Source of the DNA: Arcobacter cryaerophilus gv. crypticus
GTDB lineage: Bacteria; Campylobacterota; Campylobacteria; Campylobacterales; Arcobacteraceae
Assembly: GCF_002993025.1 (NCBI RefSeq)
Contig: NZ_NXGI01000056.1
Location: 94,565-158,564, forward strand
Direction: 5' to 3'
Length of the DNA stretch: 64,000 nucleotides
A model generated the notes under the pieces. It was not told the DNA's origin. It did no database searches and saw only the letters and a program-made list of their open reading frames with translations. Of this stretch, positions 1 through 10,286 are shown piece by piece (the stretch's first letter is position 1; each line of letters begins with the position of its first letter). The position numbers and the translations under genes are program-made.

Positions 1-1089
1 AAACCAGTTAAAGATTTTGATATTGAAGTATTTGGTCTTGAAAACTTAGAAAACTTAAAAGTAATTTTAGAAAAATATACAAAAGTTCATGATATTGGAA
101 AATCTTTTGGTGTTTTAAAAATAAATATTGAGGATTTTGATATTGACTTTTCTATTCCTAGAGTAGAGAAAAAAGTAGGAACAACTCACAAAAGTTTTGA
201 GATAAAACTTCTTTCAAATTTAAATATAAAAAAAGCTGCAAAAAGACGAGATTTTACTATAAATGCTATATATTACGACTATTTTAATGATAGTTTTATA
301 GACCCTTTTTTGGGAATAAAAGATTTAAAAAAAAGAAAAATCAGATATATAGATAAAAAAAGTTTTGTAGAGGATAGTTTACGAGTTTTTAGAGCTTTTG
401 GATTTGCTTCAAGATTTGATTTTAAAATAACAAAAAAGACAAAACAGTTTTTAAAAACTATTATAAAAAGTGGTGAGTTAAATAATTTATCAAAAGAGAG
501 AGTTTTTGAAGAGTTAAAAAAACTTATTTTGAAATCAAAAAAACCAAGTGTTGGTTTAAAACTTTTTGATGAGTTTAAAATATTCAAAATATCTTTTTTA
601 AAAAAATATAAAGCTATAGATAAGTTATCAAAAATTTTACAAAATAGAGATATAGATTTAAAAAGGGTATTGGTTTTATCTTTTGTTGTTTTGTTAAAAG
701 GCGAAAAAGAGGAAGATGTTTTTGAATTTTTATCAAAAATAAGTAGTGATAAAAAATTTATAAACTCTATAATCTCTTTGTGTAAAGAGAGTTTGGAAGA
801 TGATATTATAAGCTTAAAAAAACAGTCTTTAAATATAGTTTTAGAAGATTTAATTTTAGTTGAGATGGCATTTGGAAATAAAGATATTGATTCGATTTTG
901 CAAAAATGTGAAGAGTCTGATATTTTAAATAAAGCATTAAAACCACATATTATGGGAGTTGATTTGCTTGATTTAGGTTTTACTCCTAGTGGGGATTTTA
1001 GAGATATGTTAAATTTTGCAATGGATTTGCAAATAAAAGAGAATCTTTCGAAAGATAATTTAAAACAAAGACTTAAGAAGAGTTTTTAA
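1..1089 (+). CDS. cca: CCA tRNA nucleotidyltransferase / poly(A) polymerase family, 5'-partial
   Basis: The reading frame is open from the first base, so the true start and the nucleotidyl-transferase G-S loop lie before the window. About 362 residues are visible. They begin with the D-x-D metal-binding segment (KDFDIEVFG) and continue with DFDIDFS, the family signature RRDFTINA near residue 84, and DSLRVFRAFGFASRF in the RNA-binding half. The enzyme adds or repairs the 3' CCA of tRNAs in the cytoplasm, or acts as poly(A) polymerase; the two activities cannot be separated from sequence alone. An internal ATG at 310 would give a product without the catalytic domain and is not the start. It converges on lnt. 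Confidence 0.9.
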   Translation, partial: KPVKDFDIEVFGLENLENLKVILEKYTKVHDIGKSFGVLKINIEDFDIDFSIPRVEKKVGTTHKSFEIKLLSNLNIKKAAKRRDFTINAIYYDYFNDSFIDPFLGIKDLKKRKIRYIDKKSFVEDSLRVFRAFGFASRFDFKITKKTKQFLKTIIKSGELNNLSKERVFEELKKLILKSKKPSVGLKLFDEFKIFKISFLKKYKAIDKLSKILQNRDIDLKRVLVLSFVVLLKGEKEEDVFEFLSKISSDKKFINSIISLCKESLEDDIISLKKQSLNIVLEDLILVEMAFGNKDIDSILQKCEESDILNKALKPHIMGVDLLDLGFTPSGDFRDMLNFAMDLQIKENLSKDNLKQRLKKSF

Positions 1090-1110
1090 AATAATATTTA
1101 TATAATCTTC

Positions 1111-2343
1111 TTAGGGTCTGTATATTCTATTTTCGCTTCCATTTACAACATGAAATATAGTAACTCCATATTTTTTTGAGTAATATTTTAAAAGCAGATG
1201 CTGTAAAGTTGGCTCTATTGAAGGTGTAAACCAAGCATTGTTTGAAATCATAATCATATATTTAGTATCCCCTAAATTTTCAAATATTTTATCTGTAGTC
1301 CCTTCATAGCAAATTGCATTTCTATATTTTTCTCCTTGAATTATAAAATCTGTTGGAGAGCTTGCTTTTGAGTAATCAGTAGCTCCATTGTAGAAAATAT
1401 CATTAATCAAATCAACAAAAAATTTAGGAAGAGGTATCTCTTCACCAAAAGGAACTAAAACAACTTTTTTTGCAACAGAGACACTATTTTTACTATAAAA
1501 ATATGAAGCATTGAAAATTTGATTATCTTCAACATATAAAGCTCCAGTTACTATATCTATTTTATTTGATAATTCTAAAAGCATATTATTTAAACTAGGG
1601 TATTTGTTTAGTGCCACTGAAAATGCAGTTTCAGGTAAAACAACCAAAGTATAGCCTTTGTCTATGGCATCAAAAATTTGTTTAAAGTTTTCATCATTTA
1701 ATATTTTTAAATACTCTTTATCCCACTTTAAAGATTGGTCTATATACATTTGAGGCATATAAATTTTTGCTTTTGGAGTATCTATAAATTCACCTTTTTC
1801 ACTATGAAAAGCAAATAATAGTGGCAAAATAGCTAGTATCTTTGCTCTTTTTAGTTTTATTACAAGATAAAGTGATATAAGAATTAAGGCAAAGGCAAAT
1901 TTTGTAGTACTTAAATATGATTCGATAAAAATAAGCTCTAGCTTTAACCAATTAAAACCAAATGGAGCGATAAATAAAAATCCAAAAATCATTAAAATTC
2001 TAAAAGAGAGTTTATCTATAACTGCAAAAAGAGCAAAAATAATTCCAAAAACAAGACCAATTCCTAAAAGTAAAAATGGAGCTATATAGCTAATATCGTA
2101 GTATTGTAAACTAACACTCATCCAATAACACCATAAAATTCCCGTAAAAAATCCTGCATAAAATAGTGAAATTCTTGGAATTGTTAGTAAAAGATATATT
2201 CCATAAAGTCCAAAGATTGTATTTATTAATTTAAACTCAAAACCAAAATATGATAAATATATAAAAGAGCTAAGTAGACAAGCTGTAATCAAGCCTTTTA
2301 TTATTAAATTTTTGTTAAAATGTTGAGTTTTTAACAAAAACAT
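1111..2343 (-). CDS. lnt: Apolipoprotein N-acyltransferase
   Basis: Inner-membrane enzyme that N-acylates the terminal cysteine of lipoproteins, the last step of lipoprotein maturation. The N-terminal half (about residues 1-170) is a set of hydrophobic segments. The C-terminal half is a nitrilase-type domain with the expected Glu-Lys-Cys triad: VVLPETAF near residue 237, AKKVVLVPFGEEIP near residue 292, and AICYEGT near residue 344. At 410 residues it is shorter than the roughly 510 of E. coli, which is usual in Campylobacterota. It diverges from yajC with a 28-base gap, so the two share a promoter region. Confidence 0.93.
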   Translation of the reverse strand: MFLLKTQHFNKNLIIKGLITACLLSSFIYLSYFGFEFKLINTIFGLYGIYLLLTIPRISLFYAGFFTGILWCYWMSVSLQYYDISYIAPFLLLGIGLVFGIIFALFAVIDKLSFRILMIFGFLFIAPFGFNWLKLELIFIESYLSTTKFAFALILISLYLVIKLKRAKILAILPLLFAFHSEKGEFIDTPKAKIYMPQMYIDQSLKWDKEYLKILNDENFKQIFDAIDKGYTLVVLPETAFSVALNKYPSLNNMLLELSNKIDIVTGALYVEDNQIFNASYFYSKNSVSVAKKVVLVPFGEEIPLPKFFVDLINDIFYNGATDYSKASSPTDFIIQGEKYRNAICYEGTTDKIFENLGDTKYMIMISNNAWFTPSIEPTLQHLLLKYYSKKYGVTIFHVVNGSENRIYRP

Positions 2344-2371
2344 ACTAAACCCCCAATAAAAAGGAAATTCG

Positions 2372-2638
2372 ATGCAAAGCGATTTATTGACTTCATTACT
2401 ACCTCTGGTTGCACTTTTTGCAATATTCTATTTTTTAATAATTAGACCACAACAAAAACAAGCAAAAGCTCATAAAGAGATGATCATAAACCTTAAAAAA
2501 GGTGATAAGATTGTAACAAATGGTGGCTTAATGGTAGAAGTAGTAAAAGTTGAAGATGCATTTTTTTTAGTAAAAAATAGCGATAACTCTGAGATGAAAT
2601 TAGCTAAAGAGTTTGTTACTAGACTTATTACTGAATAA
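2372..2638 (+). CDS. yajC: Preprotein translocase subunit YajC
   Basis: Small inner-membrane accessory of the SecDF complex, 88 residues. There is one N-terminal membrane segment (LLPLVALFAIFYFLIIRP) followed by the family signature RPQQKQAKAHKEM and a small cytosolic domain (KGDKIVTNGGLMVEV). The ATG follows a GGAAATTCG ribosome-binding region. It lies just upstream of secD and secF in the same direction, as expected for a yajC-secD-secF operon. Confidence 0.95.
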   Translation: MQSDLLTSLLPLVALFAIFYFLIIRPQQKQAKAHKEMIINLKKGDKIVTNGGLMVEVVKVEDAFFLVKNSDNSEMKLAKEFVTRLITE

Positions 2639-2644
2639 TTTATT

Positions 2645-2673
2645 ATTTAAGATATGATTTTCATATCTTAAAT
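2645..2673 (+). promoter_or_regulatory. Perfect 13-bp hairpin between yajC and secD
   Basis: Bases 2645-2657 (ATTTAAGATATGA) and 2661-2673 are perfectly complementary around a TTT loop. No T-run follows, so it is more likely an intercistronic processing or mRNA-stability hairpin than a terminator. It ends 27 bases before the secD start. Confidence 0.6.
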
Positions 2674-2700
2674 TCTCCCCTCTACAAATAAGGATTTATA

Positions 2701-4266
2701 TTGAAAATTTTTAATTTTAAACTCACAATTTTTTTAATTAGTGTTATATTTGGTATTGTTTTTGCTATTCCATCTTTAATGCAAACAGATTATGGTAAGA
2801 AAGTAAATTTGGGTCTTGACCTTCAAGGTGGACTTCATATGCTTTTGGGTGTGAACACAGAAGAAGCTGTAACTTCAAAAATAAAATCAATCGCAACTGC
2901 TATTAAATATTTTACTGATGATGAAGAGTTACTTATTGATGGATTGACTGTGAGCGATAACTCTATTTATTTCTCAATTTTAGATATTGATGAAATGGCT
3001 AAAATGGATAAAATGCTCGAAGAAATCAAAGGTTTAGATATAGTTAAACAAGATTTAGAGTATAAAGTTTCTCTAAATAATGAAGAGATAATAAAAACAA
3101 AAGATTACTCTGTTGCTCAAGCTGTTGAGACTATTAGAAATAGACTTGACCAATTTGGACTTAGTGAACCAACAGTTGTAAGACAAGGTGATAGCGATAT
3201 AGTTGTTCAACTTCCAGGAATTAAAACAGCTAGTGATGAAAAAGCTGCAAGAGATTTAATCTCAAAAGCTGCAAAGCTTGAGCTTATGGCAGTTGATGAA
3301 GAAAGAATGGATAGAGTTTACCAAATGACAAGTAAAGAGGCAGCTGCTTTTGGAGATGTTATTTTAGAAGATACAAATGATTCAAATAAAAAGTATCTTG
3401 TAAAAGAGATACCAATTTTAGATGGAAGTCAAGTTGTAGATGCTCAAGTTGCTTTTAGTCAATCAAATCAACCAATTATAAATTTTACATTAAATAGTGC
3501 AGGAGCTAGAATTTTTGGTGATTTTACCGCTAAAAGTGTTGGAAAAAGATTAGCAATTGTTTTAGATGGAAAAGTTTATTCAGCTCCAAATATAAATGAG
3601 AGAATTGGTGGTGGAAGTGGGCAAATTTCTGGAGGATTTACAGTACAAGAAGCTGGAAATGTTGCTATTGCTTTAAGAAGTGGAGCACTTTTGGCAAGTG
3701 TAACTCTTTTGGAAAAAAGAAGTGTTGGTCCATCTTTGGGAGCTGATAGTATAAAAGCTTCAATGATAGCTTTGGTTTCTGGAACAGCTTTGATTTTTCT
3801 ATTTATGATGTTTTATTATAGAAGAGCTGGGATTATTGCAAATATTGCTTTGATTGCAAATGTATTTATTCTTTTAGCAGTAATTGCTCTTTTTGGTGCA
3901 ACTTTAACACTTCCTGGGATGGCTGGAATTATTCTTACATTAGGTATGGCAATTGATGCAAATGTTATTATAAATGAGAGAATTAGAGAAGTTTTAAGAA
4001 CGGGTGCTAGTGTTCAAAAAGCTATAGAAGATGGATATTCAAATGCTATTAGAGCTATTATGGATGGGAATATTACAACTTTTTTAGTTGCTATTGTATT
4101 GTATGCTTATGGAAGCGGAGCTATTAAAGGTTTTGCTGTAACTATTTCTATAGGAATTTTAACTTCAATGCTTACATCAATAGTTGGAACTCATGGTATC
4201 TACAAAGCAATAATGCCAAAAATTGCAAAAGATAAAAACAATAAAAAATGGTTTGGAGTAGCATAA
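2701..4266 (+). CDS. secD: Protein translocase subunit SecD
   Basis: RND-type subunit that uses the proton gradient to help pull proteins out of the SecYEG channel. It has 521 residues: an N-terminal membrane anchor, the conserved GLDLQGGLHMLLGV (about residues 38-51), the first periplasmic domain with ETIRNRLDQFGLSEP, and a C-terminal five-helix RND region from about residue 350. That region contains the conserved GMAIDANVIINERIRE. The start is TTG, preceded by AAGGA. Its stop overlaps the secF start (TAATG), indicating translational coupling. Confidence 0.96.
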   Translation: MKIFNFKLTIFLISVIFGIVFAIPSLMQTDYGKKVNLGLDLQGGLHMLLGVNTEEAVTSKIKSIATAIKYFTDDEELLIDGLTVSDNSIYFSILDIDEMAKMDKMLEEIKGLDIVKQDLEYKVSLNNEEIIKTKDYSVAQAVETIRNRLDQFGLSEPTVVRQGDSDIVVQLPGIKTASDEKAARDLISKAAKLELMAVDEERMDRVYQMTSKEAAAFGDVILEDTNDSNKKYLVKEIPILDGSQVVDAQVAFSQSNQPIINFTLNSAGARIFGDFTAKSVGKRLAIVLDGKVYSAPNINERIGGGSGQISGGFTVQEAGNVAIALRSGALLASVTLLEKRSVGPSLGADSIKASMIALVSGTALIFLFMMFYYRRAGIIANIALIANVFILLAVIALFGATLTLPGMAGIILTLGMAIDANVIINERIREVLRTGASVQKAIEDGYSNAIRAIMDGNITTFLVAIVLYAYGSGAIKGFAVTISIGILTSMLTSIVGTHGIYKAIMPKIAKDKNNKKWFGVA

Positions 4267-5234
4267 TGGAGATTTTTAACAACAATAAAACTTATGATTT
4301 TATGGGTAAAAAGATTCCTTTTTTAAGTATATCTGGAATTTTGATTATAGCTTCATTTGTTTTACTATTTACAAGAGGTTTAAACTATGGTATTGATTTT
4401 GTTGGAGGAACAATTGTTCAAGTAAAATATGAACAAGCTGCACCTTTGGATAAGATAAGAGAAGTTTTAGAAAATAGTAAATATGCTGGTTCAAATGTAA
4501 CAGAATTTGGAAGTGCTGATGAGATAACTATAAGATATACAGGTACTTCAAGTAGTGTAACAAATGATGCCAGTGATGATATGAGCAAAATATTAGCAAG
4601 CACTGGAAATTTTGAAATAAGAAAAATAGATATGGTTGGTGCAAAAGTTGGAGCTGAATTACGAGAAAAAGGTATTATGGCTTTAACTATGGCTTTGTTG
4701 GCTATGCTTATTTATATTGGGATAAGATTTGAGTGGAGATTTGCTGTTGCTTCTGTTATTGGACTTATTCACGATGTTATTATTACTTTGGGGATTATTA
4801 GTCTATTTAAAATTGATGTAAATCTCGATATGATTGCTGCTATTTTAACTTTGGTTGGATATACAATAAATGATACTATTATTGTAAATGATAGAATTAG
4901 AGAGAGTTTACAAACAACAAAAGAGAGAGACCTTGATGCTTTAATAAATGATTCGGTGAGTAAAACTCTTTCAAGAACAGTTCTTACATCTTCAACTACT
5001 CAATTAGCAGTACTTACTATGCTTTTATTTGGTGGAGAGATTATATATGCATTTTCATTTACACTATTTGTTGGAATTATAGTAGGAACTTACTCTTCTA
5101 TTTTTGTGGTTTCTCCATTTATTAAATTCTTAGGATTTAATACAGATAGCTATAGAAGTAAACAAGCTATAAAAGAGGCAAATAGAAAAGAGAAAGAGAA
5201 ATTAAGAGCTATGTATGAACAAGGAAGAGTTTAA
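4266..5234 (+). CDS. secF: Protein translocase subunit SecF
   Basis: Partner of SecD in the inner membrane, 322 residues from the ATG at 4266, which overlaps the secD TAA by one base. An upstream in-frame ATG at 4248 lies inside secD and is less likely. Visible features are the SecF motif GLNYGIDFVGGTIVQV near residue 38, a periplasmic domain, and the RND membrane region with FEWRFAVASVIGLIHDV and GYTINDTIIVNDRIRE. The C-terminus is basic (KEANRKEKEK). Confidence 0.96.
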   Translation: MEIFNNNKTYDFMGKKIPFLSISGILIIASFVLLFTRGLNYGIDFVGGTIVQVKYEQAAPLDKIREVLENSKYAGSNVTEFGSADEITIRYTGTSSSVTNDASDDMSKILASTGNFEIRKIDMVGAKVGAELREKGIMALTMALLAMLIYIGIRFEWRFAVASVIGLIHDVIITLGIISLFKIDVNLDMIAAILTLVGYTINDTIIVNDRIRESLQTTKERDLDALINDSVSKTLSRTVLTSSTTQLAVLTMLLFGGEIIYAFSFTLFVGIIVGTYSSIFVVSPFIKFLGFNTDSYRSKQAIKEANRKEKEKLRAMYEQGRV

Positions 5235-5250
5235 ATAAAGGTAATTTAAA

Positions 5251-5421
5251 ATGGATTCTTCAATAAAAGTCTTAATTTCTATTATAGTGGTTTTATTTAT
5301 TGCTGTTTATATACTTTTTAATGTAGTCTTAGAAAATGATACAAAAGAGAAAAAAAAGATAAATGAAAACCCTAGTTCTATTCAAGAAAGAAGAGATGCT
5401 TTAAAAGGGATGTTTAAGTAA
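5251..5421 (+). CDS. Small single-pass membrane protein
   Basis: An ATG at 5251, 16 bases after secF and preceded by AAAGGTAA, opens a 56-residue reading frame. It has a hydrophobic segment (about residues 5-28, KVLISIIVVLFIAVYILFNV) and a charged tail ending RRDALKGMFK. It is probably the last gene of the secDF operon. No family is recognised. Its last 8 bases overlap the 3' end of the convergent gene at 5414. Confidence 0.6.
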   Translation: MDSSIKVLISIIVVLFIAVYILFNVVLENDTKEKKKINENPSSIQERRDALKGMFK

Positions 5422-5833
5422 TATCCTCTTTTCTTAGAAGTAAGAATATAAAATATGCACCGAAAAGATTTATAGGTGCATATACATATGAATAAACTGA
5501 GTTATTAATAAAAAGATACAAAAAAGAGTTTAAAATATATATAAATATTAAAAACTGTAAAGAACTTTTTATATAGATATTTAAAAAATCAATTTTTATC
5601 ATCTCTAGTTTTTGTAAAATAATCAATAGAAAAAATAGATTAAAAAATAGTGAAAAAATACTTAATATTAAGTTTTTATTTTGAATTATATTTGAAGATT
5701 GAATAAAAATAGATACTAGTATTATAAAAATTGAACCATATTTTACTATTGGTTCAAAATCTATGAACTTTAAAAAACAGCATCTTTTTTTTAAAGTAGG
5801 AAGAAGAGTATTAAACTTTTTTTTACTTTGCAT
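5414..5833 (-). CDS. Hypothetical membrane protein downstream of motAB
   Basis: 139 residues, rich in Phe, Ile and Leu, with about four predicted membrane segments and a basic N-terminus containing a CCFLKF patch. The start overlaps the last base of motB, so it is translationally coupled to the flagellar stator genes. I do not recognise a family. It could be a small stator-associated or unrelated membrane protein. Confidence 0.6.
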   Translation of the reverse strand: MQSKKKFNTLLPTLKKRCCFLKFIDFEPIVKYGSIFIILVSIFIQSSNIIQNKNLILSIFSLFFNLFFLLIILQKLEMIKIDFLNIYIKSSLQFLIFIYILNSFLYLFINNSVYSYVYAPINLFGAYFIFLLLRKEDIT

Positions 5834-6576
5834 TACTCTTTCATTCTATTAAAAATTGTCTCTAAGTTTAAGTCTTCTTCGCTTTGAATTTCACCATTTG
5901 AATGTAGTTCAAACACAACAACACTTTTATCTTTTAGAGTTGATTCTTTGTTACTTCCAAAACCGCTAGAGTATAATCTTGAAGGTTTTACATTGTATTT
6001 TACTAACTCTCTTATTACGTTGTTTGCTCTTGCTGTTGAAAGCTCTAAAGCATCTTTGTGTTTAGAATTTTTAACTTCATTTTCTTGTGCATAACCTTTT
6101 ACATTTATTTCAGTTTCTTCAGGCATTGCATTTATTAACTTAGATAAATTACTTAAAAAATCATTTGCAAAAACAGATGTAATCTCTGATTTTCCACTCT
6201 CAAAAGCTAAATGTGCTGGAACACTCATTAAAGAACCATTTGGAAGCTCTATTAGATTGGCACCTTTATTTTGATTTTGTTCTTGTTCTTCTTTATTTTC
6301 TAAAGTATGAACTATAACCTTTTTCCCCTCAACATTATCATCAATAGGTTCATCTGTCATAGCTTTTTCTTGTTTTGTTTGCTCTTCAACAATATTTGCA
6401 GATGGAAATTTATAAATTTTTATAAACTCTTCTTTTAAAGCTTTTTGTTTCTCTATATTTACAGATGCCAAAGCATATAAAGCAATAAAAAGTGCCAAAA
6501 GAAGACTTAAAAAATCGGCATATGGAACTGCCCATTTTTCACCAGCTGGGCACTCGCACTTCTTTTTTTTAGACAT
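5833..6576 (-). CDS. motB: Flagellar motor stator protein MotB
   Basis: 247 residues. A cytosolic lysine-rich N-terminus leads into one membrane helix with the proton-binding aspartate of the stator in PYADFLSLLLALFIALYA (about residue 21). A linker with a plug-like charged segment precedes an OmpA/MotB peptidoglycan-binding domain (about residues 115-235; INVKGYAQE, LSTARANNVIREL, LYSSGFGSNK). It anchors the ion-conducting stator to the cell wall and lies directly downstream of motA. Confidence 0.92.
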   Translation of the reverse strand: MSKKKKCECPAGEKWAVPYADFLSLLLALFIALYALASVNIEKQKALKEEFIKIYKFPSANIVEEQTKQEKAMTDEPIDDNVEGKKVIVHTLENKEEQEQNQNKGANLIELPNGSLMSVPAHLAFESGKSEITSVFANDFLSNLSKLINAMPEETEINVKGYAQENEVKNSKHKDALELSTARANNVIRELVKYNVKPSRLYSSGFGSNKESTLKDKSVVVFELHSNGEIQSEEDLNLETIFNRMKE

Positions 6577-6588
6577 CTAAAAAAAATC

Positions 6589-7341
6589 CTATAAAGGCAT
6601 AGGAGTTATCATTTTTGATAACTTCAATTTAAGTTCACCTGGTGCATCACCTCTTGCCATTCCTTTGCAAGCAGCAAGTATTAGGTATTGTTCTTTTACA
6701 ACTAAATGTCCTTTTGCTTTTAACTTAATTCCCCACGGCCCTAAGAAAATATATGAACCACCAATTCCCATAACAGTTGCTGTAAATGCTCCTGCAATTC
6801 CAGCTGCCATTGCGGGAGGATCATCTAATTTTTGTAAAGCTAAGATTAAACCAAAAACAGCTCCAACAAGCCCAATAGTAGGAGATGTTTCACCTGCATG
6901 CAACCAAAAGTGGCTAGCCCCGTGATAGTACTCTTCTGTTGCCTCAATTACAGGTTCTAGTTGCTCTTCGATTTGTTCTTCTTTGCTTCCATCAACAACC
7001 ATGCTTAAAGCTTCTTTTAAAAATTGATGATTTAAACCTTGAACATCTTTTTCTAAAGCTAAAACCCCTTGTTTTTTTACAGTTATTGCATATTCAACAA
7101 GTTCATCAATTCTTGCTTCAAAATTTACAGGTGATTTTTTAAATATATTTTTAAACTCTTTAAAAGCTGCTTTTACATATGTGGAATCAGTTGCTACAAC
7201 AGCTGCTAGTATTGCAGTTGGTATAACAATAATAAATGAAGAGATGTGAAGAACTCCAGCTGGATTTCCACCCTCTAAAATAACCCCCACAGAAATAGAT
7301 GTTATAGCACCTATTAATCCTAACAGTACAGATAAATCCAT
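6589..7341 (-). CDS. motA: Flagellar motor stator protein MotA
   Basis: 250 residues, four membrane segments. A cytosolic loop between segments 2 and 3 carries the charged rotor-contact region (FEARIDELVEYAITVKKQG). The third helix has the conserved proline motif SPTIGLVGAVFGLI. MotA surrounds MotB to form the proton-driven stator. It is the first gene of the minus-strand motA-motB-membrane protein unit and diverges from the gene at 7476. Confidence 0.92.
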   Translation of the reverse strand: MDLSVLLGLIGAITSISVGVILEGGNPAGVLHISSFIIVIPTAILAAVVATDSTYVKAAFKEFKNIFKKSPVNFEARIDELVEYAITVKKQGVLALEKDVQGLNHQFLKEALSMVVDGSKEEQIEEQLEPVIEATEEYYHGASHFWLHAGETSPTIGLVGAVFGLILALQKLDDPPAMAAGIAGAFTATVMGIGGSYIFLGPWGIKLKAKGHLVVKEQYLILAACKGMARGDAPGELKLKLSKMITPMPL

Positions 7342-7475
7342 TTGTTTTCCTAAAAAAAAATTAGTTTATAGTATCTAAAGTAAATTAAAAAAATGCTGTA
7401 ATATGCTTGAAATTAGTTTTTTATACAATTTTAGCTAATATACAGACTTTATTTTAAATAGTTAAAAGGAAAAAA

Positions 7476-7820
7476 ATGGACTGGGGTAAGGTAACCTATA
7501 TTTTCTTAACATTGATGTCTTTAACAACAACTGCGGGGTTTTTGTATGAACCAAATATCATAGCCCTTTTTATAGCAGCTGGAGTTAATGTTATTTCTAC
7601 AATTTTAAAAATTGGTGTAAAAAATCTTCTAGCAGCTGAGCTATTGGCTTGTTCTTTGGTTGCTGATTTACACTTGATTCCTGCATTTTTGGTATTTGTT
7701 TTTACAGGAAATATGAATTTAGTTATTGCTCTTGCAATTGGTGCTGTAATTGCAAATATTGTATCAATGATACTTTCTATGATAGAGAGTGCAAAAAATA
7801 AAGAAAAGGAAGATTATTAA
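7476..7820 (+). CDS. Conserved small integral membrane protein (DUF6394-like)
   Basis: 114 residues with three to four hydrophobic segments and a short charged C-terminus ([11 protein letters not shown]). It resembles a conserved membrane protein found before leuS in Campylobacterota, named DUF6394 from memory. Its TAA overlaps the leuS ATG by one base, so the two are co-translated. Function unknown. Confidence 0.75.
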   Translation: MDWGKVTYIFLTLMSLTTTAGFLYEPNIIALFIAAGVNVISTILKIGVKNLLAAELLACSLVADLHLIPAFLVFVFTGNMNLVIALAIGAVIANIVSMILSMIESAKNKEKEDY

Positions 7821-10285
7821 TGGAGTATTTGGCAAAAGATATTGAAAAAAAATGGCAAAAATTTTGGGTAGATAATAAATCTTTTGAACCAAGTTACGAT
7901 TTTTCAAAACCAAAGAAATATATATTAAGTATGTTTCCATATCCTAGTGGAAGAATTCACATGGGACATGTTAGAAACTACTGTTTAGGTGATGCTTTTG
8001 CCAGACATTTTAGAAAAAATGATTTTAATGTACTTCATCCAATTGGTTGGGATAGTTTTGGAATGCCAGCTGAAAATGCTGCTATTAAAAACAAACTTCA
8101 TCCAAAAAAATGGACTTATGAAAATATAGATTATATGAGAAATGAGCTAAGAAGTTTAGGTCTATCTTTTAGTGAAAATCAAGAGTTTGCAACTAGTGAT
8201 GAGCTTTATACAAAATATGAGCAAGAGTTTATAATTAAAATGTATGAAGCTGGAGTTTTATATAGAAAAAGTGCAACTGTAAATTGGTGTAATGATTGTC
8301 AAACAGTTTTAGCAAATGAGCAAGTTGTTGAGGGTTGTTGTTGGAGATGTGATAATGAAATTATACAAAAAGAGATGCCAGGATACTATGTGGCTATCAC
8401 AAACTATGCACAAACTTTGCTTGATGATTTAAAAACACTTGAAAATTCATGGCCTTCTCAAGTTTTAACAATGCAAGAGAATTGGATTGGAAGAAGTGAG
8501 GGATTAGAGTTTAAATTTGATGTAACAAAAGAGACAAGAGCAAAACTTGATAAGATGTTTGCAAATTTTAGTGTATTTACTACAAGACCTGATACTATTT
8601 ATGGAGTTTCATATACAGCACTTTCTCCAGAACATCCAATTGTAAAATATATATTAGAAAAAGAGTTGTTGCCAAAAAATAAGTTAAATGCTATTAAAAA
8701 TATGCAAAAAGTAGCACAAAAAGATAGAGCAATACAAGAAAAAGAGGGAATTGATTTAGAAATTGAAGCAATTCATCCATTAACTGGGCAAAAAATACCA
8801 GTTTGGGTTGCGAATTTTGTATTAAGTTCTTATGGGGAAGGTGCTGTTATGGCTGTTCCTGCACATGACCAAAGAGATTTTGAGTTTGCAAAAAAGTATG
8901 ATTTACCAATAAAACAAGTGATTGTTGGAGATGATGGCTTAATAGAAAAACAAACAGCTGCTTATACAGATGATGGAGTTTTAATAAATAGTGAGAGTTT
9001 TACTTCCTTAAAAAATAGTGATGCAAAAAATGCAATAATATATCACTTTGAACAAAATTCAAATGGAAATAAAAAAGTAAATTTTAAACTTAGAGATTGG
9101 GGAGTTTCAAGACAGAGATATTGGGGAGCTCCTATTCCATTTGTTCATTGTAAAACTTGTGGCTTAGTTCCTGAAAAATTAGAAAATCTTCCTGTAGCTC
9201 TTCCTGATGATGTAGAAATTACAGGAGAGGGCAATCCTCTTGAGCTTCATCCTACTTGGAAACATTGCACTTGTCCAAAATGTGGCGAAAATGCAATAAG
9301 AGAAACAGATACTTTGGATACTTTTGTGCAATCATCTTGGTATTTTTTAAGATATGCAACAAATCATAAAAAGTGGCAAACTGAAGGAATTTCAAAAGAA
9401 GATAGTGATTATTGGATGGATGTTGACCAATATATTGGTGGAATTGAACATGCTATTTTACACCTTTTATATGCAAGATTTTTCACAAAAGTTTTAAGAG
9501 ATTTAGGTTATACAAACTCAAGTGAACCATTTAAAAGACTTTTAACTCAAGGTATGGTTTTAAAAGATGGTGCAAAAATGAGTAAAAGTAAAGGAAATGT
9601 TGTAGATCCTGATATTTTAATTGAAAAATATGGAGCAGATACAGCAAGAATGTTTATACTTTTTGCAGCACCACCAACAAAAGAGTTAGAGTGGAATGAT
9701 AGTGCAGTTGAAGGAGCTTATAAATTTATAAAAAGATTTTATGAAAGAGCTGTTAACATAACTTCAAATGGTTTAAAAGAGTTTAAAAACATATCTCAAG
9801 ATAGTTTAAGTAAAGATGAAAAAGAGGCTAGAAAAAAAGTTTATGAAGCTTTAAATAAATCAAATGAAGTTTTAACAAAAACATATGCTTTTAATACTTT
9901 AATCGCTTCTTGTATGGAAGCTATGAACTATTTATCATCACAAAAGAATGAAGCTATTTGGGCAGAAGCTTACTATATTTTAACAAATATTTTAGAGCCA
10001 ATTATCCCTCATACTTGTTGGGATATATCAAATAAATATTTTGAACTTCAAAACTTTAAAAAGCCTTTAGAGATAAAAAATGAGGTTTTTGAAAAAGATA
10101 GTATAGTTTTAGCTGTGACAGTAAATGGTAAAAAAAGATGCGAAATAGAGGTTGCTTTAAACGCTTCAAATGAAGAGGTTTTATCACTAGCTAAACAAAG
10201 TGCAAAAAAATGGTTAGAAAATTCTACAATTATAAAAGAGATAGTTGTACCAAATAAACTTGTAAATATTGTAATTAAGGCATAA
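7820..10285 (+). CDS. leuS: Leucyl-tRNA synthetase
   Basis: Class I synthetase that charges tRNA-Leu, 821 residues. It carries the HIGH-type signature [12 protein letters not shown] (about residues 42-53), a zinc-type Cys cluster (CNDCQTV and CCWRC, about residues 154-175), and a CP1 editing domain with TTRPDTIYG (about residue 253) and [14 protein letters not shown] second Cys pair lies in CKTCGLVP and CTCPKCG. The KMSKS loop is [13 protein letters not shown] near residue 590. Length and order are as in bacterial LeuS. lptE starts one base after its stop. Confidence 0.97.
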   Translation: MEYLAKDIEKKWQKFWVDNKSFEPSYDFSKPKKYILSMFPYPSGRIHMGHVRNYCLGDAFARHFRKNDFNVLHPIGWDSFGMPAENAAIKNKLHPKKWTYENIDYMRNELRSLGLSFSENQEFATSDELYTKYEQEFIIKMYEAGVLYRKSATVNWCNDCQTVLANEQVVEGCCWRCDNEIIQKEMPGYYVAITNYAQTLLDDLKTLENSWPSQVLTMQENWIGRSEGLEFKFDVTKETRAKLDKMFANFSVFTTRPDTIYGVSYTALSPEHPIVKYILEKELLPKNKLNAIKNMQKVAQKDRAIQEKEGIDLEIEAIHPLTGQKIPVWVANFVLSSYGEGAVMAVPAHDQRDFEFAKKYDLPIKQVIVGDDGLIEKQTAAYTDDGVLINSESFTSLKNSDAKNAIIYHFEQNSNGNKKVNFKLRDWGVSRQRYWGAPIPFVHCKTCGLVPEKLENLPVALPDDVEITGEGNPLELHPTWKHCTCPKCGENAIRETDTLDTFVQSSWYFLRYATNHKKWQTEGISKEDSDYWMDVDQYIGGIEHAILHLLYARFFTKVLRDLGYTNSSEPFKRLLTQGMVLKDGAKMSKSKGNVVDPDILIEKYGADTARMFILFAAPPTKELEWNDSAVEGAYKFIKRFYERAVNITSNGLKEFKNISQDSLSKDEKEARKKVYEALNKSNEVLTKTYAFNTLIASCMEAMNYLSSQKNEAIWAEAYYILTNILEPIIPHTCWDISNKYFELQNFKKPLEIKNEVFEKDSIVLAVTVNGKKRCEIEVALNASNEEVLSLAKQSAKKWLENSTIIKEIVVPNKLVNIVIKA

Positions 10286-10286
10286 A